NCBI RefSeq assembly: GCF_900167435.1
Contig: NZ_FUWS01000009.1
Span: 62,001-126,000, forward strand
Direction: 5' to 3'
DNA length: 64,000 nt
From: Marinactinospora thermotolerans DSM 45154
Lineage (GTDB): Bacteria > Actinomycetota > Actinomycetes > Streptosporangiales > Streptosporangiaceae
Part shown: piece after piece, positions 27,301-35,999 of the stretch
Numbering within the stretch: the stretch's first letter is position 1
Layout of the letters: each line of letters begins with the position of its first letter
Program-made: the position numbers and the translations under genes
The notes under the pieces: generated by a model
Seen by the model: only the letters and a program-made list of their open reading frames with translations
Databases searched by the model: none
Told to the model about the DNA's origin: nothing

Positions 27301-28857
27301 GTGCCTCACCTCAGCGATCTGATCCGACGGTATACGGCGCTGAAGACGGCCGACCTGGAGTGGTTGCACGCCCTGGTCTCCGACTGGCAGCTCCTCGCCG
27401 ACCTCTCCTTCGCCGACCTGGTGCTGTGGGTCCGCCTCCGGGACGACAGCGGCTGGGTCGCCGTCTCCCAGATGCGTCCCACCACCGGTCCCACCGCCTT
27501 CCAGGACGACCTCGTCGAGACCTTCCTGCGTGATGATGAGCCCGGCTCCACGGAGACGGCCCCGCTCACGCCGCAGGCCGTGGCCAGGCGGGCGCTCATC
27601 GACCGCGCCTGGAACGAGGGCCGTATCTGCCGCGAAGGCGATCCGGACTGGTCGGGTGGGGTGCCGGTGCGCGAGGAGACGATCCCGGTCCGTCGCGAGG
27701 GCAACCTGCTCGGCGTCATCCAGCGCAGCACCAACCTCAGCTCCGCCCGCACGCCCAGCCGACTGGAGCTGACCTACCTCCAAAGCGCCAGCGACCTCGC
27801 GCAGATGATCGCCGAAGGCGAGTTCCCCTTCAGCGACCAGGGGCCGCTGATGGTGCGCTCGCCGCGGGTCGGGGACGGTCTGCTGCGCCTGGACCAGGAC
27901 GGACGTGTCGTCTACGCCAGCCCCAACGCGCTGTCGGCCTACCGTCGCCTGGGGCTCACCGCCGACCTCGTCGGAACCCGCCTGGCGCGTACCACGCTGG
28001 ACCTCGCCCTGACGGGAGACCCCAGGGACGAGTCGCTGAACTGGACCGCGAGCGGACGTATCCCGCAGGAGGCCGAGGTCGAGGCGCGCGGCTCGACGAT
28101 CCAGCTCCGCTCCATCCCGCTGGTCATCAGCGGGGTGCGGACGGGGGCGCTGATCATGGTCCGCGACGTCACCGAGCTCCGTCGGCGTGAGCGTGAGCTC
28201 ATGACCAAGGACGCAACGATCCGTGAGATCCACCATAGGGTGAAGAACAACCTGCAGACCGTCGCCGCCCTACTGCGGTTGCAGGCCCGCCGGCTCCAGA
28301 TCCCCGAGGGGCGGGCCGCGCTCGACGAGGCCGTTCGCAGGGTGGGGTCCATCGCGATCGTGCACGAGATGCTGTCGCACACCCCCGACGAGATCGTCGA
28401 CTTCGACGACATCGCCGACCGGGTCATCGAGATGGCCGCGGAGGTGTCGTCCACCGGCACCGCGGTGGTCCCGCGCCGCAACGGCAACTTCGGCCTGCTC
28501 TCGGCGCTCGTGGCCACGCCGCTGTCGATGGTCCTGACCGAGCTCGTCCAGAACGCGGTGGAGCACGGGCTCGCCTACGGTCCGGGCAACATCGAGGTCG
28601 CCGTCCGCCGGGAGGACCCGTTGCCCGGTGCCGAGGACGCGGGGAGCCGCCTGATGATCCAGGTCCGTGACAGCGGCGGAGGGCTGCCCGAGGAGTTCGA
28701 CGTCGAAGGGACGACGAGTCTCGGTCTGCAGATCGTGCGGACCCTGGTCGTGGGGGAGCTGGGGGGCCGGCTGGAGTTCCGGCCGCGCGAGGGAGGCGGC
28801 ACCGAGGTGGCCATCGAGCTCCCCGTGGAGCACGAGGAGCAGATGCCGGTCCCGTGA
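27301..28857 (+). CDS. pdtaS: PdtaS-type sensor histidine kinase (HisKA_2 family)
   Basis: A 518-residue cytoplasmic kinase without membrane helices. An N-terminal GAF-like domain (about 1-180) and a PAS-like domain (about 190-295) precede the HisKA_2 phosphoacceptor segment REIHHRVKNNLQTVAALLRLQ near residue 310. The HATPase domain has TELVQNAVEHG (N box) and DSGGGLPEEFD (G1 box). Mycobacterial PdtaS pairs with PdtaR, an ANTAR RNA-binding regulator; no ANTAR gene is present in this window. The start is GTG at 27301 with no clear ribosome site, suggesting a leaderless mRNA. It diverges from dasR across a dre site. Confidence 0.88.
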   Translation: MPHLSDLIRRYTALKTADLEWLHALVSDWQLLADLSFADLVLWVRLRDDSGWVAVSQMRPTTGPTAFQDDLVETFLRDDEPGSTETAPLTPQAVARRALIDRAWNEGRICREGDPDWSGGVPVREETIPVRREGNLLGVIQRSTNLSSARTPSRLELTYLQSASDLAQMIAEGEFPFSDQGPLMVRSPRVGDGLLRLDQDGRVVYASPNALSAYRRLGLTADLVGTRLARTTLDLALTGDPRDESLNWTASGRIPQEAEVEARGSTIQLRSIPLVISGVRTGALIMVRDVTELRRRERELMTKDATIREIHHRVKNNLQTVAALLRLQARRLQIPEGRAALDEAVRRVGSIAIVHEMLSHTPDEIVDFDDIADRVIEMAAEVSSTGTAVVPRRNGNFGLLSALVATPLSMVLTELVQNAVEHGLAYGPGNIEVAVRREDPLPGAEDAGSRLMIQVRDSGGGLPEEFDVEGTTSLGLQIVRTLVVGELGGRLEFRPREGGGTEVAIELPVEHEEQMPVP

Positions 28858-28947
28858 GACCGGGAGCGGGGCGGGGGGTTCCGCGCCGCTCCCGTCCGGA
28901 GGGGGCGGTGTCGGGAGTGACGCCGGCCGGGGCTCGTGTGAGGGACG

Positions 28948-29211
28948 TCAGACCGTGGTGTGCAGCCGGCGCAGGGAGGAGGCGCCGCGACGGCGCTTCA
29001 GCGCCCGGCGCTCGTCCTCGCTCATCCCGCCCCAGACGCCGCCGTCCTGTCCGGTCTCCAGGGCCCACTGGAGGCAGGCGTTCATCGCCGGGCAGCGGCG
29101 ACACACCTCTTTGGCTTCTTCGATCTGGATCAGTGCCGGCCCGGAATTTCCGATGGGGAAGAACAGCTCGGGGTCTTCGTCACGGCAGGCAGCTTGGTGG
29201 CGCCAGTCCAT
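28948..29211 (-). CDS. wblE: WhiB-family iron-sulfur regulator (WblE/WhiB1 type)
   Basis: An 87-residue [4Fe-4S] protein. Cys9, Cys37, Cys40 and Cys46 fall at the same positions as in Mycobacterium tuberculosis WhiB1. The turn motif GVWGGMSEDERRAL and the basic C-terminal DNA-binding segment KRRRGASSLRR are intact. WhiB1-type proteins are nitric-oxide-sensitive and bind region 4 of the primary sigma factor. GAGGAG lies eight nt before the ATG at 29211, which I prefer to the GTG at 29220. A CRP-like site lies 41-56 nt upstream of the start. The position between a PdtaS-type kinase and a DAG kinase gene matches wblE (SCO5240) of S. coelicolor. Confidence 0.95.
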   Translation of the reverse strand: MDWRHQAACRDEDPELFFPIGNSGPALIQIEEAKEVCRRCPAMNACLQWALETGQDGGVWGGMSEDERRALKRRRGASSLRRLHTTV

Positions 29212-29251
29212 GCGGGTCACTCCTCGGTGAGGCGATCGGGGGCGTGTGCCT

Positions 29252-29267
29252 TGTGAACGAATTCACG
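29252..29267. promoter_or_regulatory. CRP-like binding site upstream of wblE
   Basis: TGTGA-ACGAAT-TCACG matches the CRP palindrome TGTGA-N6-TCACA at nine of ten defined positions and is centred about 48 nt upstream of the wblE start. Cyclic-AMP/CRP control of whiB1 is established in Mycobacterium tuberculosis, which supports the assignment. Confidence 0.6.
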
Positions 29268-29548
29268 AAGGTAGACGCTGTTGTCGGGGCCACCTCGTCG
29301 TTGGTCCCCGATTCGCTTACGCCCGGGTGTACGGGCCGGACCCGACCCGTCCCTGCGGTCCACCCTGCGCGGATACCCGGGTGTCGGACCGCCAACCTCG
29401 GAACGAACCGTTAACCTGCCCGTAACGTGCGGCGATACTTTGAGCCTGTCAGGCTTGATCGGCGCATGCAAGAGCTCGCGTGGTCTATCCTTACCGATAA
29501 GGTGTCGTGTGCGTCACAAGCCGTTTACGGCGATGTTCTCGTGCGCTT
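29268..29548. other. Intergenic region between wblE and the DAG kinase gene
   Basis: About 280 nt. It should hold the wblE promoter on the minus strand. A short palindrome AGCCTG-T-CAGGCT lies at 29443-29455. Open frames here lack ribosome sites and I do not call a gene. Confidence 0.4.
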
Positions 29549-30493
29549 TCAGCACACCATTCGTAATGCCTTTGGAACCGATCGGAAATCGACCTGTTTC
29601 CGGTGGCCCAGATATTCCCCGTCGATCTGGAACGCCCTCGGACGCCGCGTTCGAATCGTGAACCGCTCCTCGTTGTGCCAGGTGACATAGCCCCGCCCGG
29701 CCGGTGGTACCCCCCGGGGGGAGAGCATCCGGCGCAGCAGGTCGGCCGTCGTCAGCGCGTCCGCCTGCGTCAGGGCGAACGCGTCCAGCCCCAAGCCCAG
29801 CCGGGAACGGGGCGTCGGCTGCACCGGGAGGGTCCCCGCGTAGGTCCAGGGGGTCGTGTTCGTCACGAGCGCGAGGTAGAGATCCTTCGACAAGGGGCGC
29901 CCGGGCACCTCCAGCTCCAGTGACGGGTCGCGTACCTCCTCGCCCTTCAGGAACATCTGCAGCGCGATGCCCATGTACAGCGCCGGCGAGGCGCGCCGGC
30001 CCCGGCGACGCTGCCGCTCGACCTCGTGGACGACCTCGGCGTCCCAGCCGAACCCCGCGCAGAAGGTGAAGTAGCGGCCGTCCTCGGGACCGTCGATCCG
30101 TCCCAGCCCGACCGTGCGCTGGGAACCGGTGCGCAGTGCCTCCAGGACCGCCCCGGTCGCCTCGACCGGATCCGGGGGCAGGCCCAACGCGCGGATGAAC
30201 ACGTTCGCGCTACCGCCGGGCAGCGCGGCGTAGGCCGGACGCTCGGCTTCGGGTGGCGCGGTGAGGATGCCGTTGACCACCTCGTTCACCGTGCCGTCGC
30301 CGCCGAGGCTGATGACGAGCTCATAGCCCTCGATGGCGGCCTGCCGGGCCAGCTCCTTGGCGTGGTCACGGTACTCGGTCTGGACGAGGTCCACATCGAG
30401 GTCGCTGGCGATGGCACGCACGATCACGTCCCTCGCCCGGGGGGTCGTCGTGGTGGCCTGGGGGTTCACGATGAACAGCGCGCGCACGGGCAC
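29549..30493 (-). CDS. Diacylglycerol kinase family lipid kinase
   Basis: A 314-residue cytoplasmic or membrane-associated kinase of the DAGK catalytic family (DgkB/YegS type). The nucleotide-binding motif is SLGGDGTVNEVVNG (about residues 63-76), followed by ALPGGSANVFIRALGLP. The C-terminal domain has FTFCAGFGWDAEVVHEVE and ends with the QIDGEYLG segment typical of the fold. It would phosphorylate diacylglycerol or a related lipid, recycling it to phospholipid synthesis. The start at 30493 is GTG, and another in-frame GTG is two codons downstream. It diverges from a small membrane protein gene. Confidence 0.88.
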   Translation of the reverse strand: MPVRALFIVNPQATTTTPRARDVIVRAIASDLDVDLVQTEYRDHAKELARQAAIEGYELVISLGGDGTVNEVVNGILTAPPEAERPAYAALPGGSANVFIRALGLPPDPVEATGAVLEALRTGSQRTVGLGRIDGPEDGRYFTFCAGFGWDAEVVHEVERQRRRGRRASPALYMGIALQMFLKGEEVRDPSLELEVPGRPLSKDLYLALVTNTTPWTYAGTLPVQPTPRSRLGLGLDAFALTQADALTTADLLRRMLSPRGVPPAGRGYVTWHNEERFTIRTRRPRAFQIDGEYLGHRKQVDFRSVPKALRMVC

Positions 30494-30562
30494 AGTCTAG
30501 TGACCGCCGCGCGGACGCCCGGGCGGCGCCGGCCTGTTGTGGCGGGCGGTTACAGTGAAATC

Positions 30563-30976
30563 GTGTTCCGACGTCCGCTCACCATCGCCCTCGCCGCCCT
30601 GATCGAGGCCCTCCTCGGGCTCGGTCTGGCCGTCGGAGGGATCTACGTCCTCGCCATCACGCTGCTGGGGCGGGGCGCCGACGGCTCCTTCGGTCTGCCG
30701 CTGGTCGTCTTCGTGCTCGGTGGCGCCGCGGCGCTCGGCTATGTCGCCTGGGGGTTGTTCACGCTGCACGACTGGGCGCGCACGCCGGTCGTCCTCACCC
30801 AGATCTTCGCGCTGGTCACCACCTACTATCTGTGGACCAGCGAGCAGTACGCCGCCGCGCTGGGACTCGGCGCGCTCGCCGTCGCCGCCCTCGCGCTGGT
30901 CCTGGCGCCGTCGACCACGGCGACCCTGTTCCCCGACGAGGCCGGGGGAGCGTCCCGGCGCTCCAGGCAGGGGTGA
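30563..30976 (+). CDS. Small membrane protein with four predicted helices
   Basis: A 137-residue hydrophobic protein starting from GTG (FRRPLTIALAALIEALLG). Four helices are visible, around residues 5-33, 44-66, 75-92 and 96-115, followed by a short polar tail (DEAGGASRRSRQG). It looks like an uncharacterised actinobacterial integral membrane family; I cannot assign a function. Upstream in-frame codons reach into the divergent DAG kinase gene and are not likely to be used. A strong terminator follows 15 nt after the stop. Confidence 0.75.
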   Translation: MFRRPLTIALAALIEALLGLGLAVGGIYVLAITLLGRGADGSFGLPLVVFVLGGAAALGYVAWGLFTLHDWARTPVVLTQIFALVTTYYLWTSEQYAAALGLGALAVAALALVLAPSTTATLFPDEAGGASRRSRQG

Positions 30977-30990
30977 GCCGTCAAGCGGCC

Positions 30991-31041
30991 GTGACGTCGA
31001 GTGGCCCCCGGGGAACCTCCTCGGGGGCCACTCGACGTCAC
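30991..31041. terminator. Long bidirectional terminator
   Basis: Perfect 19-bp inverted repeat (30991-31009 with 31023-31041) and a 13-nt loop, between the convergent membrane protein and sigma factor genes. The stem starts GTGACGTCGAGTGG. Confidence 0.85.
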
Positions 31042-31045
31042 GGGT

Positions 31046-31849
31046 TCAGTCGTCGGTGGTGAGGGCCTGGCGGAGCTGGGCCAGGGTCCGGGCGAGCAGA
31101 CGCGACACGTGCATCTGGGAGATGCCGAGCTCCGTCGCGATCTGCGACTGCGTCATGTTGCCGAAGAACCGCAGGAGCAGGATCCGCTTCTCGCGCGGGG
31201 GAAGCTGCTCCAGCAGCGGTTTGAGGGACTCGCGGTACTCGACGCCTTCGAGGGAGTCGTCCACGATCCCCAGGGAGTCGGCCACCGCGGGAGCGTCCTC
31301 GTCACCGCTGTCGGGAGCGTCCAGGGAGACGGTGGAGTAGGCGTTCGCCGACTCCAGCCCCTCAAGGACCTCCTCCTCGGTCATGCCCAGGTGTTCGGCC
31401 AGCTCGTGCACTGTCGGCGCGCGACCCTCGCGCTGGGAGAGGTCGCTGACCGCCTTGGTCAGCGAGAGCTTCAGCTCCTGGAGCCGGCGCGGCACCCGCA
31501 CCGCCCAGCCCTTGTCCCGGAAGTGGCGTTTGATCTCGCCGACGATCGTGGGCGTGGCGTAGGTGGAGAACTCCACGCCGCGCTCCAGGTCGAACCGGTC
31601 GATCGACTTGATCAGGCCGATCGTGGCGACCTGGGTGAGATCGTCCAACCACTCGCCACGGTTGCGGAAGCGTCGCGCCAGGTACTCCACCAAGGGAAGG
31701 TGGAGTTCGACGAGTTCGTCGCGAATCCGCTGCCGTTCCGGCGCGTCCGCGGGAAGCTCGCTCAGGCGCTCGAACAACTCTCGTGCACGGGCCCGATCGG
31801 GCACGGCGTGCTCCGTCTTCGCCGTCAGAGCGGGCCCCCTCTCGCTCAC
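31046..31849 (-). CDS. SigB/SigF-type alternative sigma factor
   Basis: A 267-residue group 3 sigma factor. Region 2 contains LHLPLVEYLARRFRNRGEWLDDLTQVATIGLIKSIDRFD; region 3 has HELAEHLGMTEEEVLEGLE; region 4 has the helix-turn-helix TQSQIATELGISQMHVSRLLARTL. This is the osmotic/general-stress SigB-SigF-SigG family. By position after the DAG kinase gene it corresponds to S. coelicolor sigH (osmotic stress and development). The start overlaps the stop of the anti-sigma gene by 4 nt (GTGA), so the two are translationally coupled and the sigma factor is made in step with its inhibitor. Confidence 0.93.
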   Translation of the reverse strand: MSERGPALTAKTEHAVPDRARARELFERLSELPADAPERQRIRDELVELHLPLVEYLARRFRNRGEWLDDLTQVATIGLIKSIDRFDLERGVEFSTYATPTIVGEIKRHFRDKGWAVRVPRRLQELKLSLTKAVSDLSQREGRAPTVHELAEHLGMTEEEVLEGLESANAYSTVSLDAPDSGDEDAPAVADSLGIVDDSLEGVEYRESLKPLLEQLPPREKRILLLRFFGNMTQSQIATELGISQMHVSRLLARTLAQLRQALTTDD

Positions 31850-32271
31850 GCCGACTCCACCACGTCGCGGCGTTTGTGCAGGACGATGGACACTCGGTCG
31901 TCAGGGCCGACATGGGCGTCGACCTCGCCTGCCAGGGCCGAGAGGACGGTCCACGCGAACGTGTCGCGGGCCGGCAACCGGCCGTCGGCGGTCAGTACCG
32001 AGACGGCGATGCGCATGCCGTCACCGGTGAGTTCGAACTCGGTCGTGAGATCCGTGCCGGGCAGGGCTTGGGAGAGCAGCATGGCGCAGGCCTCGTCCAC
32101 CCCGATACGCAGGTCCTCGATCTCGTCGAGGGTGAAATCGAGCCGGGCGGCCAGGCCTGCCGTCGCCGTTCGCAGAACGGACAGGTAGGCGCTGTCCGCC
32201 GGCATGCGGACGGTCACCGCGTCCCGTACGTCCGTTCCGCCTGTCATCGGCACGGCGGTTTCTTCGGTCAC
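31846..32271 (-). CDS. RsbW-type anti-sigma factor (serine kinase, HATPase fold)
   Basis: A 141-residue GHKL ATPase-fold anti-sigma factor. The N-box is LRIGVDEACAMLL, with TGDGMRIAVSVL in the following strand; the ATP lid region is short. It should hold the adjacent SigB/F-type sigma factor inactive and be released by a dephosphorylated RsbV-type antagonist; no antagonist gene is adjacent. GGAGGAGGG four nt upstream fixes GTG 32271 as the start, rather than the ATG at 32310. Confidence 0.88.
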   Translation of the reverse strand: MTEETAVPMTGGTDVRDAVTVRMPADSAYLSVLRTATAGLAARLDFTLDEIEDLRIGVDEACAMLLSQALPGTDLTTEFELTGDGMRIAVSVLTADGRLPARDTFAWTVLSALAGEVDAHVGPDDRVSIVLHKRRDVVESA

Positions 32272-32399
32272 GTCCCTCCTCCGGGAAGCGAGATTGCCGC
32301 TTGAGAGCAATCTATCTTGTCAGCCCTCCCCGTGCCGCACGCGATTCGATCTGTGTTCGTCGATCGACGTGCCCGCCGGGCGGCAGGAGAGGACGATTG

Positions 32400-32537
32400 G
32401 TGACACAACAACCGGCTCGGTCCGCGGACAGCGGCGGGATCGTTACCTCCGAGGCGCCTGACCGCACCTGGACGTCCCACCGCCTCGGGCCGCCGGGGAC
32501 CGGCCGGGAAGGGGCGTCAGCCCGCCAGCTCCCGTAG
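32400..32537 (+). CDS. Small hypothetical ORF (45 residues)
   Basis: GTG at 32400 with AGGAGAGGA upstream gives a 45-residue Ser/Thr/Arg/Gly-rich protein starting VTQQPARSADSGG. It is divergent from the anti-sigma gene and runs 21 nt into the 3' end of the convergent GNAT gene. The ribosome site is good, but composition is not distinctive; it may be spurious. Confidence 0.35.
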   Translation: MTQQPARSADSGGIVTSEAPDRTWTSHRLGPPGTGREGASARQLP

Positions 32538-32999
32538 GGCCTCGCCGTCCAGCCGGTAGACGGTCCACTCGTCCATGGGACGGGCGCCCAGCGCCTTGTA
32601 GAACGCGATCGACGGGGCGTTCCAGTCGAGCACCGACCATTCCAGCCGGGTGTAGCCCCGCTCCACGCAGATGCGGGCGAGCTCGGTCAGGAGCGCCTTG
32701 CCGTAACCGTGGCCGCGCAGCTCCGGGCGGACGTAGAGGTCCTCCAGGTAGATGCCGTGCCGCCCGGTCCAGGTCGAGAAGTTGCGGAACCACAGGGCGA
32801 AACCGGCGACGGTGGTGGTGCCGTCGGCTCCGGTGTGTTCGGCGACGTGCGCGAAGGCGGCCGGAGCCGGTCCGAACAGGGCCTCGGTGAAGTCCTCCTC
32901 GCTCGCCTTGGCCGACTCGGGCTCGCGCTCGTACTCGGCGAGCTCACGGACCAGCCGATGGATCGTCGGCACGTCCTCGGGGCGGGCGGGGCGGATCAC
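32517..32999 (-). CDS. GNAT family N-acetyltransferase (diamine acetyltransferase-like)
   Basis: A 160-residue acetyltransferase. The sequence YLEDLYVRPELRGHGYGKALL gives the family's acetyl-CoA loop, and the C-terminal LDWNAPSIAFYKALGA is typical of spermidine/spermine- or thialysine-type acetyltransferases (SSAT group). A polyamine or lysine analogue is a reasonable substrate guess. GAGGAG six nt before the GTG at 32999 fixes the start. Confidence 0.85.
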   Translation of the reverse strand: MIRPARPEDVPTIHRLVRELAEYEREPESAKASEEDFTEALFGPAPAAFAHVAEHTGADGTTTVAGFALWFRNFSTWTGRHGIYLEDLYVRPELRGHGYGKALLTELARICVERGYTRLEWSVLDWNAPSIAFYKALGARPMDEWTVYRLDGEALRELAG

Positions 33000-33123
33000 G
33001 GCTGCTCCTCGTGGGATCGACGGGTCTGGTCGTGAGGCGTGCGGGGACGCCACCCCGTTCACGGTAGCCGAGACCGGCTCCGGACGGGGCGGCGTCCCCG
33101 CGTCCACCGGGCAGGACGGTCCG

Positions 33124-33915
33124 CTACAGCACCTTGGACAGGAAGGAGCGGGTGCGTTCCCGGCGGGGGGCGGACAGCACCTCCGCCGGGGTCCCCCGCT
33201 CCACGACCACGCCACCGTCCATGAAGACGAGGCTGTCGCCCACCTCGCGGGCGAAGCCCATCTCGTGGGTGACCACGATCATCGTCATCCCGTCGCGGGC
33301 CAGGTCCTTCATCACGTCGAGGACCTCCCCGACCAGCTCGGGGTCGAGGGCGCTCGTCGGTTCGTCGAACAACATCAGCGACGGTTGCATGGCCAGCGCG
33401 CGGGCGATCGCGACGCGTTGCTGCTGACCGCCGGAGAGCTGGTCGGGCAGGCTGTTCGCCTTGTCCGCCAGGCCGACCCGCTCCAGCAACCGCATCGCGC
33501 GTTCCCGCGCCTGCGCCCTGGGCTCGCCCTTGACCTGGACGGGCGCCTCCATGACGTTGCCCAGCGCCGTCATGTGCGGGAACAGGTTGAAGCGCTGGAA
33601 CACCATGCCGATGTCGCGGCGCTGGGCCGCGACCTCGCTCTCACGCAGCTCGTGGAGCCGGCCGCCCTTCTCGCGGTAGCCCATGAGCTGGCCGTTCACC
33701 CACAACCGCCCGGCGTTGATCTTCTCCAGGTGGTTCACGCAACGCAGGAAGGTGGACTTGCCCGAGCCCGAGGGGCCCACCACGCACATGACCTCGCCCC
33801 GGCGCACCTCCAGGTCGATGCCGCGAAGGACCTCGACCCGCCCATAGCTCTTGTGGACGTTCTCCGCGACGACCATGCGATCGTCGGACACGGGGCCTCC
33901 CGCCGCAAGCGTCAT
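33124..33915 (-). CDS. Polar amino acid ABC transporter ATP-binding protein
   Basis: A 263-residue ABC ATPase of the GlnQ/GluA type. Walker A is GPSGSGKST, the Q-loop lies in [11 protein letters not shown], the signature is [15 protein letters not shown], Walker B is [13 protein letters not shown], and the H-loop is VTHEMGFA. The ATG at 33915 overlaps the permease stop by 4 nt (ATGA). It energises uptake by the permease and binding protein encoded just upstream in the same transcript. The order corresponds to the SCO5258-5260 glutamate-type system of S. coelicolor as I recall it. Confidence 0.93.
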   Translation of the reverse strand: MTLAAGGPVSDDRMVVAENVHKSYGRVEVLRGIDLEVRRGEVMCVVGPSGSGKSTFLRCVNHLEKINAGRLWVNGQLMGYREKGGRLHELRESEVAAQRRDIGMVFQRFNLFPHMTALGNVMEAPVQVKGEPRAQARERAMRLLERVGLADKANSLPDQLSGGQQQRVAIARALAMQPSLMLFDEPTSALDPELVGEVLDVMKDLARDGMTMIVVTHEMGFAREVGDSLVFMDGGVVVERGTPAEVLSAPRRERTRSFLSKVL

Positions 33916-34880
33916 CCTCTGCCTCCCCCGCCGCTGAGCAACCGCCCCCCGACGCCGGCGCGCGCGCCGCGCTGTCCGAACGTCCGTTCCAGGAAGTACT
34001 GTCCGATCATGAACAGGCTGGTGATCGCCAGGTACCACAGGCACGCGGCGACCAGCATCGGAAAGAGCTGGAAGGTGCGCGACCCGATGGCGCTGAGCTG
34101 GAAGAACAGCTCGGTCGTCACGGGGACGTAGGCCACCAGCGCGGTGTCCTTGAGCATGGCCACCGTCTCGTTGCCGGTGGGCGGCACGATCACCCGCAGC
34201 GCCTGGGGCAGCGTGATACGGCGCAGCACCTTCGACCGGTTCATGCCCAGGGCCTGGGCGGCCTCGGTCTGTCCCTTGTCCACCGACTGCAGGCCGGCCC
34301 GGACGATCTCCGACATGTAGGCGCCCTCGGACAGCGCCAGGGCGAGGAGGCCGGCCATGAAGCCGCTGAGGAAGGTGCGGGCGTCCAGGCTGAAGACGCG
34401 GGCGTCACCCTCCAGCCCGAGCAGGGGCATCCAGTAGTTGTCGAAGGGGAGGCCGAACTCGATCTGCTGGTACAGGATGCCGAGGTTGCCGAAGAGGACC
34501 GCGAGCACCAGACGCGGCACGGCGCGGAAGAACCACGTGTACAGCCAGGCCATGCCGGACAGGACCGGGTTGCTGGACAGGCGCATCACCGCGATGACGA
34601 CGCCCAGGGCGACGCCGATCAGCATCGCCAGCACGGTCAGCAGCAACGTGGTGCGCACGCCGATCAGGACCGGTTCGGCGAACATGTTCTCGAAGACGAA
34701 GGCCCATTGGAAGGCCTCGTTGGTCACCAGCATGTGGACGAACATGGCGGCCAGCACCACGATGACGGCCGCGGCCACCCACCGCCCCGGATGCCTGACG
34801 GGAACGGCCTTGATGGGATCGGGCGGGGACTGCGCCGGAACCGGGGGTTCCGACGTCCGCGAATCTCTCTGTGAGGTCAC
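33912..34880 (-). CDS. Polar amino acid ABC transporter permease
   Basis: A 322-residue membrane protein with a polar N-terminal tail (about 30 residues) and roughly five or six helices. The cytoplasmic EAA loop that contacts the ATPase is [19 protein letters not shown], followed by [16 protein letters not shown], as in HisMQ-type permeases. A single permease gene is present, so it would act as a homodimer. The start is GTG at 34880, seven nt after the binding-protein stop. Confidence 0.92.
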   Translation of the reverse strand: MTSQRDSRTSEPPVPAQSPPDPIKAVPVRHPGRWVAAAVIVVLAAMFVHMLVTNEAFQWAFVFENMFAEPVLIGVRTTLLLTVLAMLIGVALGVVIAVMRLSSNPVLSGMAWLYTWFFRAVPRLVLAVLFGNLGILYQQIEFGLPFDNYWMPLLGLEGDARVFSLDARTFLSGFMAGLLALALSEGAYMSEIVRAGLQSVDKGQTEAAQALGMNRSKVLRRITLPQALRVIVPPTGNETVAMLKDTALVAYVPVTTELFFQLSAIGSRTFQLFPMLVAACLWYLAITSLFMIGQYFLERTFGQRGARAGVGGRLLSGGGGRG

Positions 34881-34887
34881 GTCGGTA

Positions 34888-35820
34888 TTACTCTTCGATC
34901 TCCGGGTCGACCTCGGGCTGCTCGATCGCGCCCTGTTCCAGACCCCACTTCGCCAGGATCTCGGTGTAGGTCCCGTCCTCGATGATGGCGGTGTAGCCGG
35001 CCGCGATCGCCTCGGCGAGCTCGGTCTCCTCCTTGTTCACCACCGCGCCGTAAGGAGCGGCCTCGTACTGCTCGCCGAGCGTCTCCAGCCGGTCGCCGGT
35101 CTGCTCGACGGCGTAGACGGCCACGGGCATGTCGGCGAGGGCGGCGTCGTTCTTGCCGGAGACGATCGACTCGGTGGCCTGGTCCTGGCCCTCGAACTGC
35201 TCGATGACGATCTCGGGGTCGCCCGCCTCGACACACGCCTGGCTGCGGGCCTCGATGTCGGGCACCTGCACGGTGTTCTTCTGGACGGCGATCCGCTTGC
35301 CGCAGGCGTTCTCGGGGTCGACATCAGCGGGGTTGCCGGCCTGGGTGAACCACTGCGTGCCCACGTTGAAGTAGCTCACCATGTGCACCTGCTCCAGGCG
35401 CTCGGCGTTGATGGTGAACGAGGAGACGCCGGCGTTGTACTTGCCCGAGGCCACACCGGTGACGATGCTGCCGAAGGGGGCCGGCTCCCAGCGCGTCTCC
35501 AGGCCGAGCTTGGCCGCCACCGCGTCGAACAGCTCCACGTCGAAGCCGATGACGGTCTGCCCGTCGGTGTCGAGGAACTGGCCCGGCGCGTAGCTGGCGT
35601 CGACGCCGACGGTGATCTCGCCCGCGTCGCGGATCTCCTGGGGGACCATCGCCGAGAGCTCGGAGTCGGCCTCGACGCTCGGTGCCGGAGAGGACGCTTC
35701 CCCGCCCTCACCTCCGCCACCGCATGCCGACAACGCCAGCACGGACACGAGCGACAGGGCGGCGATGGGGAACGGGCGGCCGGCGAGGGCCGACTCGGCG
35801 AGGTGCTTTGGCACGGCCAC
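34888..35820 (-). CDS. Polar amino acid ABC transporter substrate-binding lipoprotein
   Basis: A 310-residue SBP_bac_3 family lipoprotein. The signal peptide ends in the lipobox LSAC (Cys33), then a Gly/Ser linker. The binding domains show GEITVGVDASYAPGQFLD, GFDVELFDAVAAKLGL and AAPYGAVVNKEETELAEAI. The ligand is probably a polar amino acid such as glutamate or glutamine. AAGGAG six nt before the GTG at 35820 fixes the start. It is first in the transporter operon and diverges from the malic enzyme gene across a 348-nt region. Confidence 0.9.
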   Translation of the reverse strand: MAVPKHLAESALAGRPFPIAALSLVSVLALSACGGGGEGGEASSPAPSVEADSELSAMVPQEIRDAGEITVGVDASYAPGQFLDTDGQTVIGFDVELFDAVAAKLGLETRWEPAPFGSIVTGVASGKYNAGVSSFTINAERLEQVHMVSYFNVGTQWFTQAGNPADVDPENACGKRIAVQKNTVQVPDIEARSQACVEAGDPEIVIEQFEGQDQATESIVSGKNDAALADMPVAVYAVEQTGDRLETLGEQYEAAPYGAVVNKEETELAEAIAAGYTAIIEDGTYTEILAKWGLEQGAIEQPEVDPEIEE

Positions 35821-35959
35821 GTCTGTCTCCTTTGCAGGGATGGGCGGCGGCGTCCCGGGGGATCGGGGGTGGTGGCCGGGAGCGCCGTCGGGCATCACGC
35901 GGGGCGCGATGGGGGTGGGCGCCCATCGTTCCGGAGCGGGTATGTGCCTGCGGTCACCA

Positions 35960-35988
35960 TTGTGAGATGATTGCGTAACGGGTAATCC
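35960..35988 (+). promoter_or_regulatory. Candidate promoter for the malic enzyme transcript
   Basis: TTGTGA (35960-35965), a 17-nt spacer and TAATCC (35983-35988) face the malic enzyme gene. Transcription would begin near 35995, directly at the base of the structured element at 36000-36101. Confidence 0.45.
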
Positions 35989-35999
35989 CCGTGACACCG

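Noticed and set aside
29503-29518. TGTCG-N6-TCACA, another CRP-like site in the wblE upstream region
   Set aside because: Only one half matches the consensus well and it lies far from the wblE start; the site at 29252-29267 is much better.
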